The notes under the pieces were generated by a model. That model was given only the letters and a program-made list of their open reading frames with translations, ran no database searches and was not told the origin of the DNA. Positions 32,800 through 40,434 of a stretch of 64,000 nucleotides of DNA are shown here, piece by piece. Position 1 is the stretch's first letter; each line of letters starts with the position of its first letter. This DNA is from Lentzea sp. NEAU-D7. GTDB lineage: Bacteria > Actinomycetota > Actinomycetes > Mycobacteriales > Pseudonocardiaceae. The translations under genes and the position numbers were made by a program. The stretch spans positions 61,952-125,951 of the forward strand of contig NZ_JAPJDL010000027.1 in assembly GCF_026242055.1 (NCBI RefSeq), given 5' to 3'.

Positions 32800-33540
32800 T
32801 CAGCCTAGGGGCTGGGGGTTGTGATCCGACACAACACTCCACCGATCTTTCGGGAAAACGACGTACCGGGCCTTCCCGATGACGTTCTCGACCGGCACGG
32901 TGCCCGCTACGCCCCCACCGCCCTGTTTGCGCGAGTCGGTGGAGTTCATCCGGTTGTCCCCCATCACGAACAACCGTCCATCCGGTACGCGCACCGGCGC
33001 GAACGGCTCGTGGTCGGCGGGCGAAGTGCCTGCCTGCCAATGCACGTACGGCTCGTCGAGCGGTCTGCCGTCCACAACGACACGGTGCTGCTCGTCGCAG
33101 CACATCACCGTCTGGCCGGGCAACGCGATCACGCGCTTCACGAAGTCGCGCTCGTTCGCCGGGGCGACACCCAGCAGCGATCCGATGTGCTGCACGAAAC
33201 CCGCGACGGGGTTGGTGGACCGGGTGCCGCGGAAGTCGGTCGACGTCCACGCCTCGGGGCCGCGGAACACGACGACCTCGCCGGGCTCGATGTCGCTGAA
33301 GTCGTAGGTGAGCTTGTCGACCAGCACGCGGTCGTTCTCGCAGCCGGTGCAGCCGTGCAGCGTGTTCTCCATCGACGCCGAGGGGATCACGTAGACCCGC
33401 GCCACGAACGCCTGGATCAGGACCGTCAGCACGACGGCCGTCAGAACGACGTAGAGGACTTCTCTCCAGACAGGAGTACGCCCCCGCTCCGGTTCATCCG
33501 GTGCGGAGGCGTCCTCGAAGTCTTCTGGGCTCGAAGCCAC
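32800..33540 (-). CDS. type I signal peptidase (second copy)
   Basis: 246 residues from GTG 33540. The architecture is as in its neighbour but without the C-terminal helix: TM at about 27-46, Ser56 in IPSASM, Lys135 in FVKRVIA, box E MGDNRMNS. It shares the HGCTGC (64, 67) and CC (147-148) cysteines. The pair arose by tandem duplication and has diverged. Multiple signal peptidases near rplS are known in Streptomyces. It lies 3 bp after rplS. Confidence 0.95.
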   Translation of the reverse strand: MASSPEDFEDASAPDEPERGRTPVWREVLYVVLTAVVLTVLIQAFVARVYVIPSASMENTLHGCTGCENDRVLVDKLTYDFSDIEPGEVVVFRGPEAWTSTDFRGTRSTNPVAGFVQHIGSLLGVAPANERDFVKRVIALPGQTVMCCDEQHRVVVDGRPLDEPYVHWQAGTSPADHEPFAPVRVPDGRLFVMGDNRMNSTDSRKQGGGGVAGTVPVENVIGKARYVVFPKDRWSVVSDHNPQPLG

Positions 33541-33543
33541 CGA

Positions 33544-33903
33544 TCAGGAGACCGGACGGGCCTCGCGCTTCTCCTTGATCTTGGCGGCCTTGCCGCGCAG
33601 GTCGCGCAGGTAGTACAGCTTGGCGCGACGCACGTCACCGCGGGTGACGACCTCGACCTCGGAGATGTTCGGGGAGTGCACCGGGAAGGTGCGCTCGACG
33701 CCGACGCCGAACGAGACCTTGCGGACCGTGAAGGTCTCACGGATGCCGCCGCCCTGGCGACGGATCACGACGCCCTGGAACACCTGGACGCGCTCGCGCG
33801 AGCCCTCGATGACGCGGACGTGGACCTTCAGCGTGTCACCGGCGCGGAAGGCCGGGATGTCAGTGCGCAGCGACTGGGCGTCAAGTGCGTCCAGGATGTT
33901 CAT
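33544..33903 (-). CDS. rplS: 50S ribosomal protein L19
   Basis: 119 residues from ATG 33903. The family pattern is clear: DIPAFRAGDTLKVHVRVIEG, RVQVFQGVVIRRQGGGIRETFTVRK, GVGVERTFPVHSPNI, YYLRDLRGKAAKIKE. L19 sits at the 30S-50S interface. It follows trmD with 152 bp between, and precedes the two signal peptidase genes. Confidence 0.98.
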   Translation of the reverse strand: MNILDALDAQSLRTDIPAFRAGDTLKVHVRVIEGSRERVQVFQGVVIRRQGGGIRETFTVRKVSFGVGVERTFPVHSPNISEVEVVTRGDVRRAKLYYLRDLRGKAAKIKEKREARPVS

Positions 33904-33987
33904 CGGTGGTTCCTCACGTGTCTTGAACTCCCCAGAGCATGCTCCATGGCTGTGCACGACATGATGGGGGTCGGCTTGTGTGCGCAC

Positions 33988-34046
33988 GCCGGTATCACAC
34001 CGGCTTCGGCAACTGTTCCAGTGTGCCAGACCAGGCACTCCGGAAC
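33988..34046 (-). terminator. two stem-loops between trmD and rplS
   Basis: GCCGGT/ACCGGC (33988-33993, 33999-34004) and GTTCC-GTGTGCC with GGCAC-GGAAC (34015-34046) form two hairpins after the trmD stop. They may terminate the rpsP-trmD transcript so that rplS has its own promoter or attenuated read-through. Confidence 0.5.
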
Positions 34047-34055
34047 GAAATCGGG

Positions 34056-34802
34056 CTACTCCCCGCCCTCGCGCAGGCGCGCGAGCAGGGCGCGGTCGTG
34101 CTTGTCGAACGCGTCCGCCGGCAGAGATTCCAGCAGGTCAGGACGCCTTTTGAAGGTTCTGGCGAGTGACTGGTCACGGCGCCAGCGGTGGATCAGCCGG
34201 TGGTTGCCGGACCGCAGCACCTCCGGCACCGCCAGGTCGCGCCACACCTCGGGCCGCGTGTAGCTCGGCCCTTCGAGCAGCCCGTCCTGGAACGAGTCCT
34301 CGGCGTGCGACTTCGGGTTGCCGAGCACCCCAGGCAGCAACCGCGCGACCGCTTCCACGATCGCGAGCACCGCCACCTCACCACCGACCAGGACGTAGTC
34401 GCCGATGGACACCTCGTCGACGCGGACGCGCCGTGCGGCGTCATCGACCACACGCTGGTCAATGCCTTCGTAGCGACCGCACGCGAACACGAGGTGCGAC
34501 TCGTTCGCGTACTCGTGTGCGACCGCCTGCGTGAACGGACGCCCGGCCGGCGTCGGCACGATGAGACGCGTCTCGTCCGTGCACACGTCGTCCAGGGCGG
34601 GACCCCAGATGTCGGCCTTCATGACCATGCCGGGCCCACCGCCGTACGGGCTGTCGTCGACAGCCTTGTGCACGTCCTGGGTCCAGTCGCGGAGGTCGTG
34701 CACGCCGACGCTGATCAGGCCCTTGTCGATCGCCTTGCCGAGCAACGCCGCGCGCAGCGGCGCGAGGTACTCGGGAAAGATCGTGACGACGTCAATCTGC
34801 AT
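34056..34802 (-). CDS. trmD: tRNA (guanine-37-N1) methyltransferase
   Basis: 248 residues, a SPOUT-fold enzyme that methylates G37 and prevents +1 frameshifting. The trefoil-knot region is conserved (LVFACGRYEGIDQRVVD, EVSIGDYVLVGGEVAVLAIVEAVARLLPGVLGN), as is the N-terminal DVVTIFPEYL and SPYGGGPGMVM. It overlaps rimM by 11 bp. The rpsP-khpA-rimM-trmD-rplS order is universal in actinobacteria. Confidence 0.98.
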   Translation of the reverse strand: MQIDVVTIFPEYLAPLRAALLGKAIDKGLISVGVHDLRDWTQDVHKAVDDSPYGGGPGMVMKADIWGPALDDVCTDETRLIVPTPAGRPFTQAVAHEYANESHLVFACGRYEGIDQRVVDDAARRVRVDEVSIGDYVLVGGEVAVLAIVEAVARLLPGVLGNPKSHAEDSFQDGLLEGPSYTRPEVWRDLAVPEVLRSGNHRLIHRWRRDQSLARTFKRRPDLLESLPADAFDKHDRALLARLREGGE

Positions 34803-35307
34803 CGAGCAGGCCCTCTGGCGGGTCGATCACGACGCGACCGCCGCGCACGTCCACGGTGGGCACGATCTCGCGCACGAACGGGATGAGCGCCTCGCCCTGG
34901 TCGCGGATGACCACGAGCAGTTCGCCACCGGGCCCGTGCAGGACCTCCTTGACCGTGCCGATCTTCGTGCCGTCGACGAGTTCGGCCGCGAGCCCTTCGA
35001 GCTCGTGGTCGTAGAACTCGTCGGGGTCGTCGATCGCCGGCAGGTCGTCGGTGCTGCCCAGCAGCAACGTGCCGCGCAACGACTCCGCGACGTCGCGCGT
35101 CACGACTTCCTCGAAACGCACGAGCAGCCGCCCGGCATGAGGCCGGGCGGCTGACACGGTGAGGCTTCGGGACGTGCCGTCACGCAGCTTCGCCTGGAGC
35201 GTGGCTCCTAGCGCGAACCGCATTTCGGGTGAATCAGTGCGCACGTCAACGGCCAGTTCACCGGTGATCCCGTGCGCCTTGGCCACGCGGCCGACGACGA
35301 CGTCCAT
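34792..35307 (-). CDS. rimM: 16S rRNA processing protein RimM
   Basis: 171 residues from ATG 35307. An N-terminal RimM beta-barrel (VVGRVAKAHGITGELAVDVRTDSP) and a C-terminal PRC barrel (DEFYDHELEGLAAEL, IGTVKEVLHGPGGELLVV, IPFVREIVPTVD) are present. It assists maturation of the 30S head with S19. The open frame extends upstream to 35364 without conservation. Confidence 0.97.
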   Translation of the reverse strand: MDVVVGRVAKAHGITGELAVDVRTDSPEMRFALGATLQAKLRDGTSRSLTVSAARPHAGRLLVRFEEVVTRDVAESLRGTLLLGSTDDLPAIDDPDEFYDHELEGLAAELVDGTKIGTVKEVLHGPGGELLVVIRDQGEALIPFVREIVPTVDVRGGRVVIDPPEGLLDAD

Positions 35308-35326
35308 GTGCCCTTTGCAGCTTCGT

Positions 35327-35566
35327 TCAGCGGTCGGTGTCGACGACGTCGACCCGCACACCACGACCGCCGATACCGGCCATCACGGTGCGCAGAGCCG
35401 TCGCGGTGCGACCGCCACGACCGATCACCTTGCCGAGGTCGTCCGGGTGGACGTGGACCTCGAGGGTGCGGCCGCGGCGGGTCGTGACGAGGTTCACCCG
35501 GACGTCGTCCGGGTGGTCGACGATGCCGCGAACGAGGTGTTCGAGGGCGTCAGCCAACAAACTCAC
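35327..35566 (-). CDS. khpA: KH-domain RNA-binding protein KhpA
   Basis: 79 residues from GTG 35566, overlapping the rpsP stop as GTGA. A single KH domain with its GxxG loop (GRGGR after DDLGKVI) is visible. KhpA with KhpB/Jag binds RNA and affects cell elongation in Gram-positive bacteria. It is always found between rpsP and rimM in actinobacteria. Confidence 0.96.
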   Translation of the reverse strand: MSLLADALEHLVRGIVDHPDDVRVNLVTTRRGRTLEVHVHPDDLGKVIGRGGRTATALRTVMAGIGGRGVRVDVVDTDR

Positions 35567-36006
35567 GCCTCGTCCTTGGGCGCCTCGGCCTCAGCCTTGG
35601 GGGCGTCGTCGGCCTTCTTGGCCTTCTTCGCCTTCGGCGTGGTGGCGTCGGTCATCGGCTCCTCGTTCGCGGCGGCCAGAGCGGCGGCGAACAGGTCGGC
35701 CTTCGACGTCTTCGGCTCCTTGACCTTCAGGGTGCCCTCGGCGCCCGGCAGGCCCTTGAACTTCTGCCAGTCACCGGTGATCTCGAGGATCCGCTGGACC
35801 GACTCGGTCGGCTGCGCGCCGACACCCAGCCAGTACTGCGCGCGCTCGGAGTCGACCGCGATGAACGACGGCTCGTCCTTCGGGTGGTACTTGCCGATCG
35901 TCTCGATGGCCTTGCCGTCGCGACGGGTGCGCGCGTCGGCGACCACGATGCGGTAGTACGGCTGGCGGATCTTGCCGAGACGCTGAAGCTTGATCTTGAC
36001 GGCCAT
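35563..36006 (-). CDS. rpsP: 30S ribosomal protein S16
   Basis: 147 residues. The core (MAVKIKLQRLGKIRQPYYRIVVADARTRRDGKAIE, IGKYHPKDEPS, AQYWLGVGAQPTESVQRIL) is conserved. A Lys/Ala/Glu-rich tail after about residue 90 is much longer than in E. coli S16 but common in actinobacteria. It is the first gene of the rpsP-trmD run, whose promoter must lie in 36007-36129. Confidence 0.98.
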   Translation of the reverse strand: MAVKIKLQRLGKIRQPYYRIVVADARTRRDGKAIETIGKYHPKDEPSFIAVDSERAQYWLGVGAQPTESVQRILEITGDWQKFKGLPGAEGTLKVKEPKTSKADLFAAALAAANEEPMTDATTPKAKKAKKADDAPKAEAEAPKDEA

Positions 36007-36129
36007 CGGCCTTGTACTCCTCGAACTCTGTGTTGGTGGTTCGCACAGTCGTGGCCCGGGCAGAGGGGCCGACCACGACGGACAGCGGGCAATTGTGCCA
36101 GACGGGAACCGGCGGATCCGAATCGGGTC

Positions 36130-36861
36130 CTACGCGAACGGTGACACGGTGCCGAGCGCTTCCTTCACCGCACGCGCGTGAGCAACCGCTCCTGGCGTGT
36201 CGCCGTGCACGCACAACGACTCCGCCCGCGTCTTGATGACCGTGCCGTCGACCGCGACGAGCTCGCCCTGCAGCAGCCGGGTGGCCCGTTCGACGATCTG
36301 CGCGGTGTCGGTGAGCAGCGCGTCCGGCCGGCTGCGCGGGACCAGCGTGCCCTCCGGCGTGTAGCCGCGGTCGGCGAACGCCTCCTGGACGGGCCTCAAG
36401 CCCGCTCGCGAGGCCTTCTCCAGCAGCTGGGAGCCGGGCAGGCCGAGGATCGGCAGGTCCTTGAACGCCTTGGTGCCGTTCACGACCGCCTCGGCCTGCT
36501 TCTCGTGGTGCACCGTGGCGTTGTAGAGCGCGCCGTGCGGCTTCACGTACACGACCTCGGTGCCTGCTGCTCGTGCGCACGCATCGAGCGCGCCGATCTG
36601 GTAGAGCACCTCGTCCGCCAGCTCGACCGGGTCGGCGTCGATGAACCGCCGGCCGAACCCGGCCAGGTCGCGGTAGCTCACCTGGGCGCCGATCTTCACG
36701 CCGTTCTTCGCGGCTTCCTCGCAGACCTTGCGCATCGTGGACGGATCACCGGCGTGGAAGCCGCACGCGACGTTCGCACTGGTGATGACGCCCAGCAGCG
36801 CGGCGTCGTCGCCGAGTTTCCAGATGCCGAAGCCCTCGCCGAGGTCGCTGTTCAGGTCCAT
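36130..36861 (-). CDS. pxpA: 5-oxoprolinase subunit A-like LamB/YcsF protein
   Basis: 243 residues from ATG 36861, overlapping the previous stop as TGATG. The family pattern is complete: MDLNSDLGEGFGIWKLGDDAALL, ITSANVACGFHAGDPSTM, GAQVSYRDLAGFGRRF, VYVKPHGALYN and the SLCVHGDTPGAV end. PxpA with PxpB and PxpC forms an ATP-dependent 5-oxoprolinase. PxpB and PxpC genes are not next to it, so partners must be elsewhere or absent. It is coupled to a CPBP membrane protein. Confidence 0.9.
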   Translation of the reverse strand: MDLNSDLGEGFGIWKLGDDAALLGVITSANVACGFHAGDPSTMRKVCEEAAKNGVKIGAQVSYRDLAGFGRRFIDADPVELADEVLYQIGALDACARAAGTEVVYVKPHGALYNATVHHEKQAEAVVNGTKAFKDLPILGLPGSQLLEKASRAGLRPVQEAFADRGYTPEGTLVPRSRPDALLTDTAQIVERATRLLQGELVAVDGTVIKTRAESLCVHGDTPGAVAHARAVKEALGTVSPFA

Positions 36862-37655
36862 CAGATGACACCGACCGACAGCAGCAGGAGGGACAGGCCG
36901 GGCAGGAAGTTGTTCAGCACGTGCGCCACCATGCTCGCCCCGAGGCTCCGGGTGATCAGGCGGGCGACGCCGATGGGGATGGCGATCACGAGGAGCAGCC
37001 AGGTGCGCTGCGGTTCGAGGTGGCTGAGCGCGAAGATCACCGTGGTCAGCACGAACGCCGCCCACCTGCTCCAGCCCTGCCGCTCGACCGCGCCCCAGAG
37101 CAGCCCGCGGAAGATGATCTCCTCGCAGATCGGGCCGATGAAGCTCATGTAGAGGAACATCGTGATCGCGGCGGCCAGCGGCAGGTTCGCGTTGCTGAAG
37201 AGCTCGCCGATGGCGCTCGTGGCGTTGTCCTTGCCGACGATCTTCGCCCACACGGTCGCGGCGGCGTAGGTGAAGACCAGGCCGATGACGCCGATCTTGA
37301 GACCGAAGACGACGTCCGACTTGGTCAGGCTCAGCCGCAGGTCGATGACGGGACCGTTGCCGCGCACGTACGTGATCAGGACGGCGACCGCGGCCGCGAG
37401 CATGATCGGCACCAGTGAGCCGACCAGCACCAGCGAGGTCGAGGTCTCCAGCGTCGCGCCGAAGCTCGCCCCCACGGCAGTGATGAACACGGCGCTCAGG
37501 ATGAAGACCGCTTCCACCAGCAGGAACGCGCCGAATCCCCAACGCTGGCCGACCCGTTCGGGCTCCGGGTTGCGGCTGATGTCCCGCACGCTCTCGATGA
37601 AGCCGCGCTTCGGCTTCACGGATTCCGGCTCACTCACGCTCTGCAATTTAGTCAC
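36861..37655 (-). CDS. CPBP-family intramembrane metalloprotease
   Basis: 264 residues, about seven hydrophobic helices. The three CPBP/Abi motifs are intact: EEIIFR (178-183), FALSH (208-212) and HVLNN (245-249), predicted to form the metal-dependent protease site inside the membrane. The cytoplasmic N-terminus (1-40) is polar. Family members include Rce1-like prenyl proteases and bacteriocin self-immunity proteins. Coupling to pxpA by a 1-bp stop/start overlap is unusual and unexplained. Confidence 0.9.
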   Translation of the reverse strand: MTKLQSVSEPESVKPKRGFIESVRDISRNPEPERVGQRWGFGAFLLVEAVFILSAVFITAVGASFGATLETSTSLVLVGSLVPIMLAAAVAVLITYVRGNGPVIDLRLSLTKSDVVFGLKIGVIGLVFTYAAATVWAKIVGKDNATSAIGELFSNANLPLAAAITMFLYMSFIGPICEEIIFRGLLWGAVERQGWSRWAAFVLTTVIFALSHLEPQRTWLLLVIAIPIGVARLITRSLGASMVAHVLNNFLPGLSLLLLSVGVI

Positions 37656-37884
37656 AACGCGGCTACCAGCGGTGGAACAGCAGGCAATGCCACCCTCATG
37701 ATCAGCCCACCTCGCGATCGACGCCGCCGGACCTCAGAATGCGAGGCTACTGTGCGGCACCGGCGGAGTCCCGGCCGAGCATCTGGTCAAAAGATGGTCA
37801 GATCAGGTCCCTGCCGGGTGTCCTACTCCTGGTGGATGGATCGGCGCACAAAGCCTGGGACTAAACCCCCGCGGCGGACGTCCT

Positions 37885-37905
37885 GACGCGGGGCCGGACC
37901 GCGTC
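37885..37905 (-). terminator. hairpin downstream of the ECF41 gene
   Basis: GACGCGG (37885-37891) pairs with CCGCGTC (37899-37905), 7-nt loop, just after the sigma gene stop. An alternative stem CCCCGCG/CGCGGGG overlaps it. It is probably the terminator of the sigma gene. Confidence 0.5.
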
Positions 37906-37909
37906 CTGA

Positions 37910-38785
37910 TCACCGGCGCAGGGTCGTCTCCTCGGTCATGTGCGAGAGCTTGGCCGGGTTGCGCACCGCGTACAGGCCGCTGATCAGCCCGTTCTCGACC
38001 CGCACCGCGACCACCGTGTCGAGCTCGCCGCCGAACCGCACGATCAACGCCGGACAGCCGTTGACCTGGGCCGGCTCCTTCGTCCAGCCGGTCACCTTCA
38101 GCAGGCCGCCGAGCAGCATCCGCGCGACCTTCGAGGAACCCACGACGGGACGCGGGACGGCCTGCTTCACGCCGCCGCCGTCGCCGAGGAACACGACGTC
38201 CGGCGCGAGCAGGTCGAGCAGGGCCTGGAGGTCTCCCGTCTCGGTGGCGCGCTGGAACGCGGCCAGGGCCTCGCGGGACGCCGCCTGCGTCACGACCTCA
38301 CGCGGACGGCGGGCGGCCACGTGGGAACGGGCGCGGTGCGCGATCTGGCGGACGGCGGCCGGGTTCTTGTCCAGGGCCGCCGCGATCTCGTCGTAGTCCA
38401 CGTCGAAGACCTCGCGCAGCACGAAGACCGCCCGCTCGGTCGGGGTGAGGGTTTCGAGGACCAGCATCATCGCCATCGAGACGCTGTCGGCGAGTTCGAC
38501 GTCCTCGGCGACGTCCGGGGCGGTGAGCAACGGCTCCGGCAGCCAGGAGCCCACGTAGGACTCCTTGCGGCGGCCCAGGGTGCGCAGGCGGCCGAGGGCC
38601 TGGCGGGTGACGATCCGGACCAGGTAGGCGCGGTCGTTCTCGACGGTGCCGTGGTCGACGCCCGCCCAGCGCAGCCACGTCTCCTGCAGCACGTCCTCCG
38701 CGTCTGCGGCGGAGCCGAGCATCTCGTAGGCGATCGTGAAGAGCAGGTTGCGGTGGCTGACGAACGCGTCGGTGGCGGCATCCAT
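37910..38785 (-). CDS. ECF41-type RNA polymerase sigma factor (SigJ-like) with SnoaL-like C-terminal domain
   Basis: 291 residues from ATG 38785 (GTG 38791 is also in frame). Region 2 is at about 5-75 and region 4 at about 110-160, and there is a C-terminal SnoaL-like extension of about 120 residues. All three ECF41 signatures occur: WLPEP (81-85), DGGG (202-205) and NPAKL (276-280). In this group the C-terminal domain both supports and restrains activity, replacing an anti-sigma factor. It is divergent from a carboxymuconolactone-decarboxylase gene, the standard ECF41 partner, and both have ECF41-type promoters. Confidence 0.95.
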   Translation of the reverse strand: MDAATDAFVSHRNLLFTIAYEMLGSAADAEDVLQETWLRWAGVDHGTVENDRAYLVRIVTRQALGRLRTLGRRKESYVGSWLPEPLLTAPDVAEDVELADSVSMAMMLVLETLTPTERAVFVLREVFDVDYDEIAAALDKNPAAVRQIAHRARSHVAARRPREVVTQAASREALAAFQRATETGDLQALLDLLAPDVVFLGDGGGVKQAVPRPVVGSSKVARMLLGGLLKVTGWTKEPAQVNGCPALIVRFGGELDTVVAVRVENGLISGLYAVRNPAKLSHMTEETTLRR

Positions 38786-38792
38786 GGTCACA

Positions 38793-38861
38793 AGACACCA
38801 GGCGGGCGGGCTTTGTGACAGTGGGCCGGATCACAGTCACACGGAACGGGTCGCCGGCATC
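38793..38861. promoter_or_regulatory. back-to-back ECF41-type promoters
   Basis: On the minus strand TGTCACA (38820-38814) is followed after 16 bp by TGTC, heading into the sigma gene. On the plus strand AGTCACA (38835-38841) is followed after 16 bp by CATC (38858-38861), heading into the decarboxylase gene. The published ECF41 consensus is TGTCACA-n16-CGTC. Together the two -35 elements form a 10-bp-arm inverted repeat (38814-38841). Confidence 0.75.
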
Positions 38862-38899
38862 TCGTGGTCGTCAAGCAAGTCCACGAGGGAGGAAACATC

Positions 38900-39376
38900 A
38901 TGGAACCGCGCTTCGACCTCTTCGGCACGGAGACCGGCAGCAAGATCGCTAAGCGGTTCGCGGGCCTCGGCCAGGCCGTGCACCAGACGTCGCTGCCCGC
39001 CACCACCGCGGAACTGGTCAGCCTGCGGGCGAGCCAGTTGAACGGCTGCGGCTTCTGCCTCGACATGCACGTCAAGGAGGCCATCGCGGCGGGCGAGGAC
39101 CCGCTGCGGCTGCACCTGGTGGCCGGCTGGCGCGAGACGACGGTGTTCACCGAGGCCGAGCAGGCCGCGCTGGCGTTCACCGAGGAAGGCACCCTGCTCA
39201 CGCGGGAGGGCGTGAGCGACGAGACCTGGGCAGCCGTGCGCAAGCACTTCGACGACGAGCAGGTCGCGGCGCTGGTCTGCCTGCTCGGGCTGATCAACGC
39301 CGCCAACCGGATGGCCGTCATCACGCGCCAGAAGGGTGGCTCGTACCAGGTGGGCGCACTGGCCCAGCACGCCTAG
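38900..39376 (+). CDS. carboxymuconolactone decarboxylase/AhpD-like protein
   Basis: 158 residues from ATG 38900 with GGAGGAAACATC upstream. The AhpD-type active site CxxC with a nearby His is present: NGCGFCLDMHV (Cys50, Cys53, His57). Proteins with this motif are thiol-dependent peroxidase or reductase components rather than true decarboxylases. It is the divergent partner and predicted main target of the ECF41 sigma factor. Its 3' end overlaps the amidohydrolase gene end by 4 bp. Confidence 0.93.
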   Translation: MEPRFDLFGTETGSKIAKRFAGLGQAVHQTSLPATTAELVSLRASQLNGCGFCLDMHVKEAIAAGEDPLRLHLVAGWRETTVFTEAEQAALAFTEEGTLLTREGVSDETWAAVRKHFDDEQVAALVCLLGLINAANRMAVITRQKGGSYQVGALAQHA

Positions 39377-40434
39377 TGGATGCGGCCCCGGAGCATGACC
39401 ATGCGCGGCGACCGGAGAGTCTCCAGGTTCTCCCGCGGGTCCTCGTCGTAGACGACGATGTCCGCGGCCGCGCCCTCGGTCAGCGACGGGAAGCCGAGCC
39501 ACTCGCGGGCACCCCACGACGCGGCGCCGATGGCGTCCACAGCGCTCATCCCCACGCCGTGCAGCGCGACGATCTCGTCGACGATGCGGCCGTGCCGGAT
39601 GCCACCGCCCGCGTCGGTGCCCGCGTAGACCGGGACGCCCGCCTCGATCGCGGACGCCACCGTGGTGGAGACGCGCGCGTGCAGGTCGCGCATGTGGTTC
39701 GCGTACTTCGGGTACTTGCCGGCCTTCTCGGCGATGCCGGGGAAGGTCTCGATGTTGATCAGCGTGGGCACCAGCGCCGTGCCGCGTGCGGCCATCAGCG
39801 AGATGGTGTCGTCGGTCAGGCCGGTGCCGTGCTCGATGCAGTCGATGCCCGCGTTGATCAGGCCCGGCAGCGCGTCCTCGCCGAACACGTGGGCCGTGAC
39901 CTTCGCGCCGGCCTCGTGGGCGACCTTGATGGCCCCGGCCAGCTCGTCGTCCGTCCACAGTGGAGCGAGGTCGCCCTCGCCGCGGTCGATCCAGTCGCCG
40001 ACGAGCTTGACCCAGCCGTCGCCGTACGCGGCCTGCTCGGCCACCGCCGTCGCCAGGTCGGACTCGACCTCCACGCTGATGTGCGGGATGTAGCGCTTCG
40101 GCCGGGAGATGTGCTTGCCCGCGCGGATGATCCGCGGCAGGTCCAGGCGCTCCTGCAACGGCGTCGTGTCGATCGGTGAGCCGCAGTCGCGGATCAGCAA
40201 CGTGCCCGCGTCGCGGTCGGTGATCGCCTGCTCGACGGCCTCGGGCAGCTCGACGCCGCCCTGGGGGCCCAGGCCGACGTGGCAGTGCGCGTCGACCAGG
40301 CCCGGCACGAGGAACCCGCCGTCGACGACGGTCTGCGCGCCCGGCACCGGCCGGGTGCGGACGCGGCCGTTGACGACCCACAGGTCTCGCGGCTCGCCGT
40401 CCGGCAGGACGACGCCGCGCAGGTGCATGGTCAC
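39373..40434 (-). CDS. metal-dependent amidohydrolase
   Basis: 353 residues from GTG 40434, overlapping the ffh stop as GTGA; ATG 40428 is a second choice. It has the amidohydrolase TIM-barrel: HxH in VDAHCHVGL (50, 52), a central Lys candidate in WVKLVGDW, TAHVFG, EHGTGL, and the final Asp in AGTDAGGG. The imidazolonepropionase/prolidase-like branch fits best. The substrate is unknown. It is the last gene of the ffh transcript. Confidence 0.92.
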   Translation of the reverse strand: MTMHLRGVVLPDGEPRDLWVVNGRVRTRPVPGAQTVVDGGFLVPGLVDAHCHVGLGPQGGVELPEAVEQAITDRDAGTLLIRDCGSPIDTTPLQERLDLPRIIRAGKHISRPKRYIPHISVEVESDLATAVAEQAAYGDGWVKLVGDWIDRGEGDLAPLWTDDELAGAIKVAHEAGAKVTAHVFGEDALPGLINAGIDCIEHGTGLTDDTISLMAARGTALVPTLINIETFPGIAEKAGKYPKYANHMRDLHARVSTTVASAIEAGVPVYAGTDAGGGIRHGRIVDEIVALHGVGMSAVDAIGAASWGAREWLGFPSLTEGAAADIVVYDEDPRENLETLRSPRMVMLRGRIH

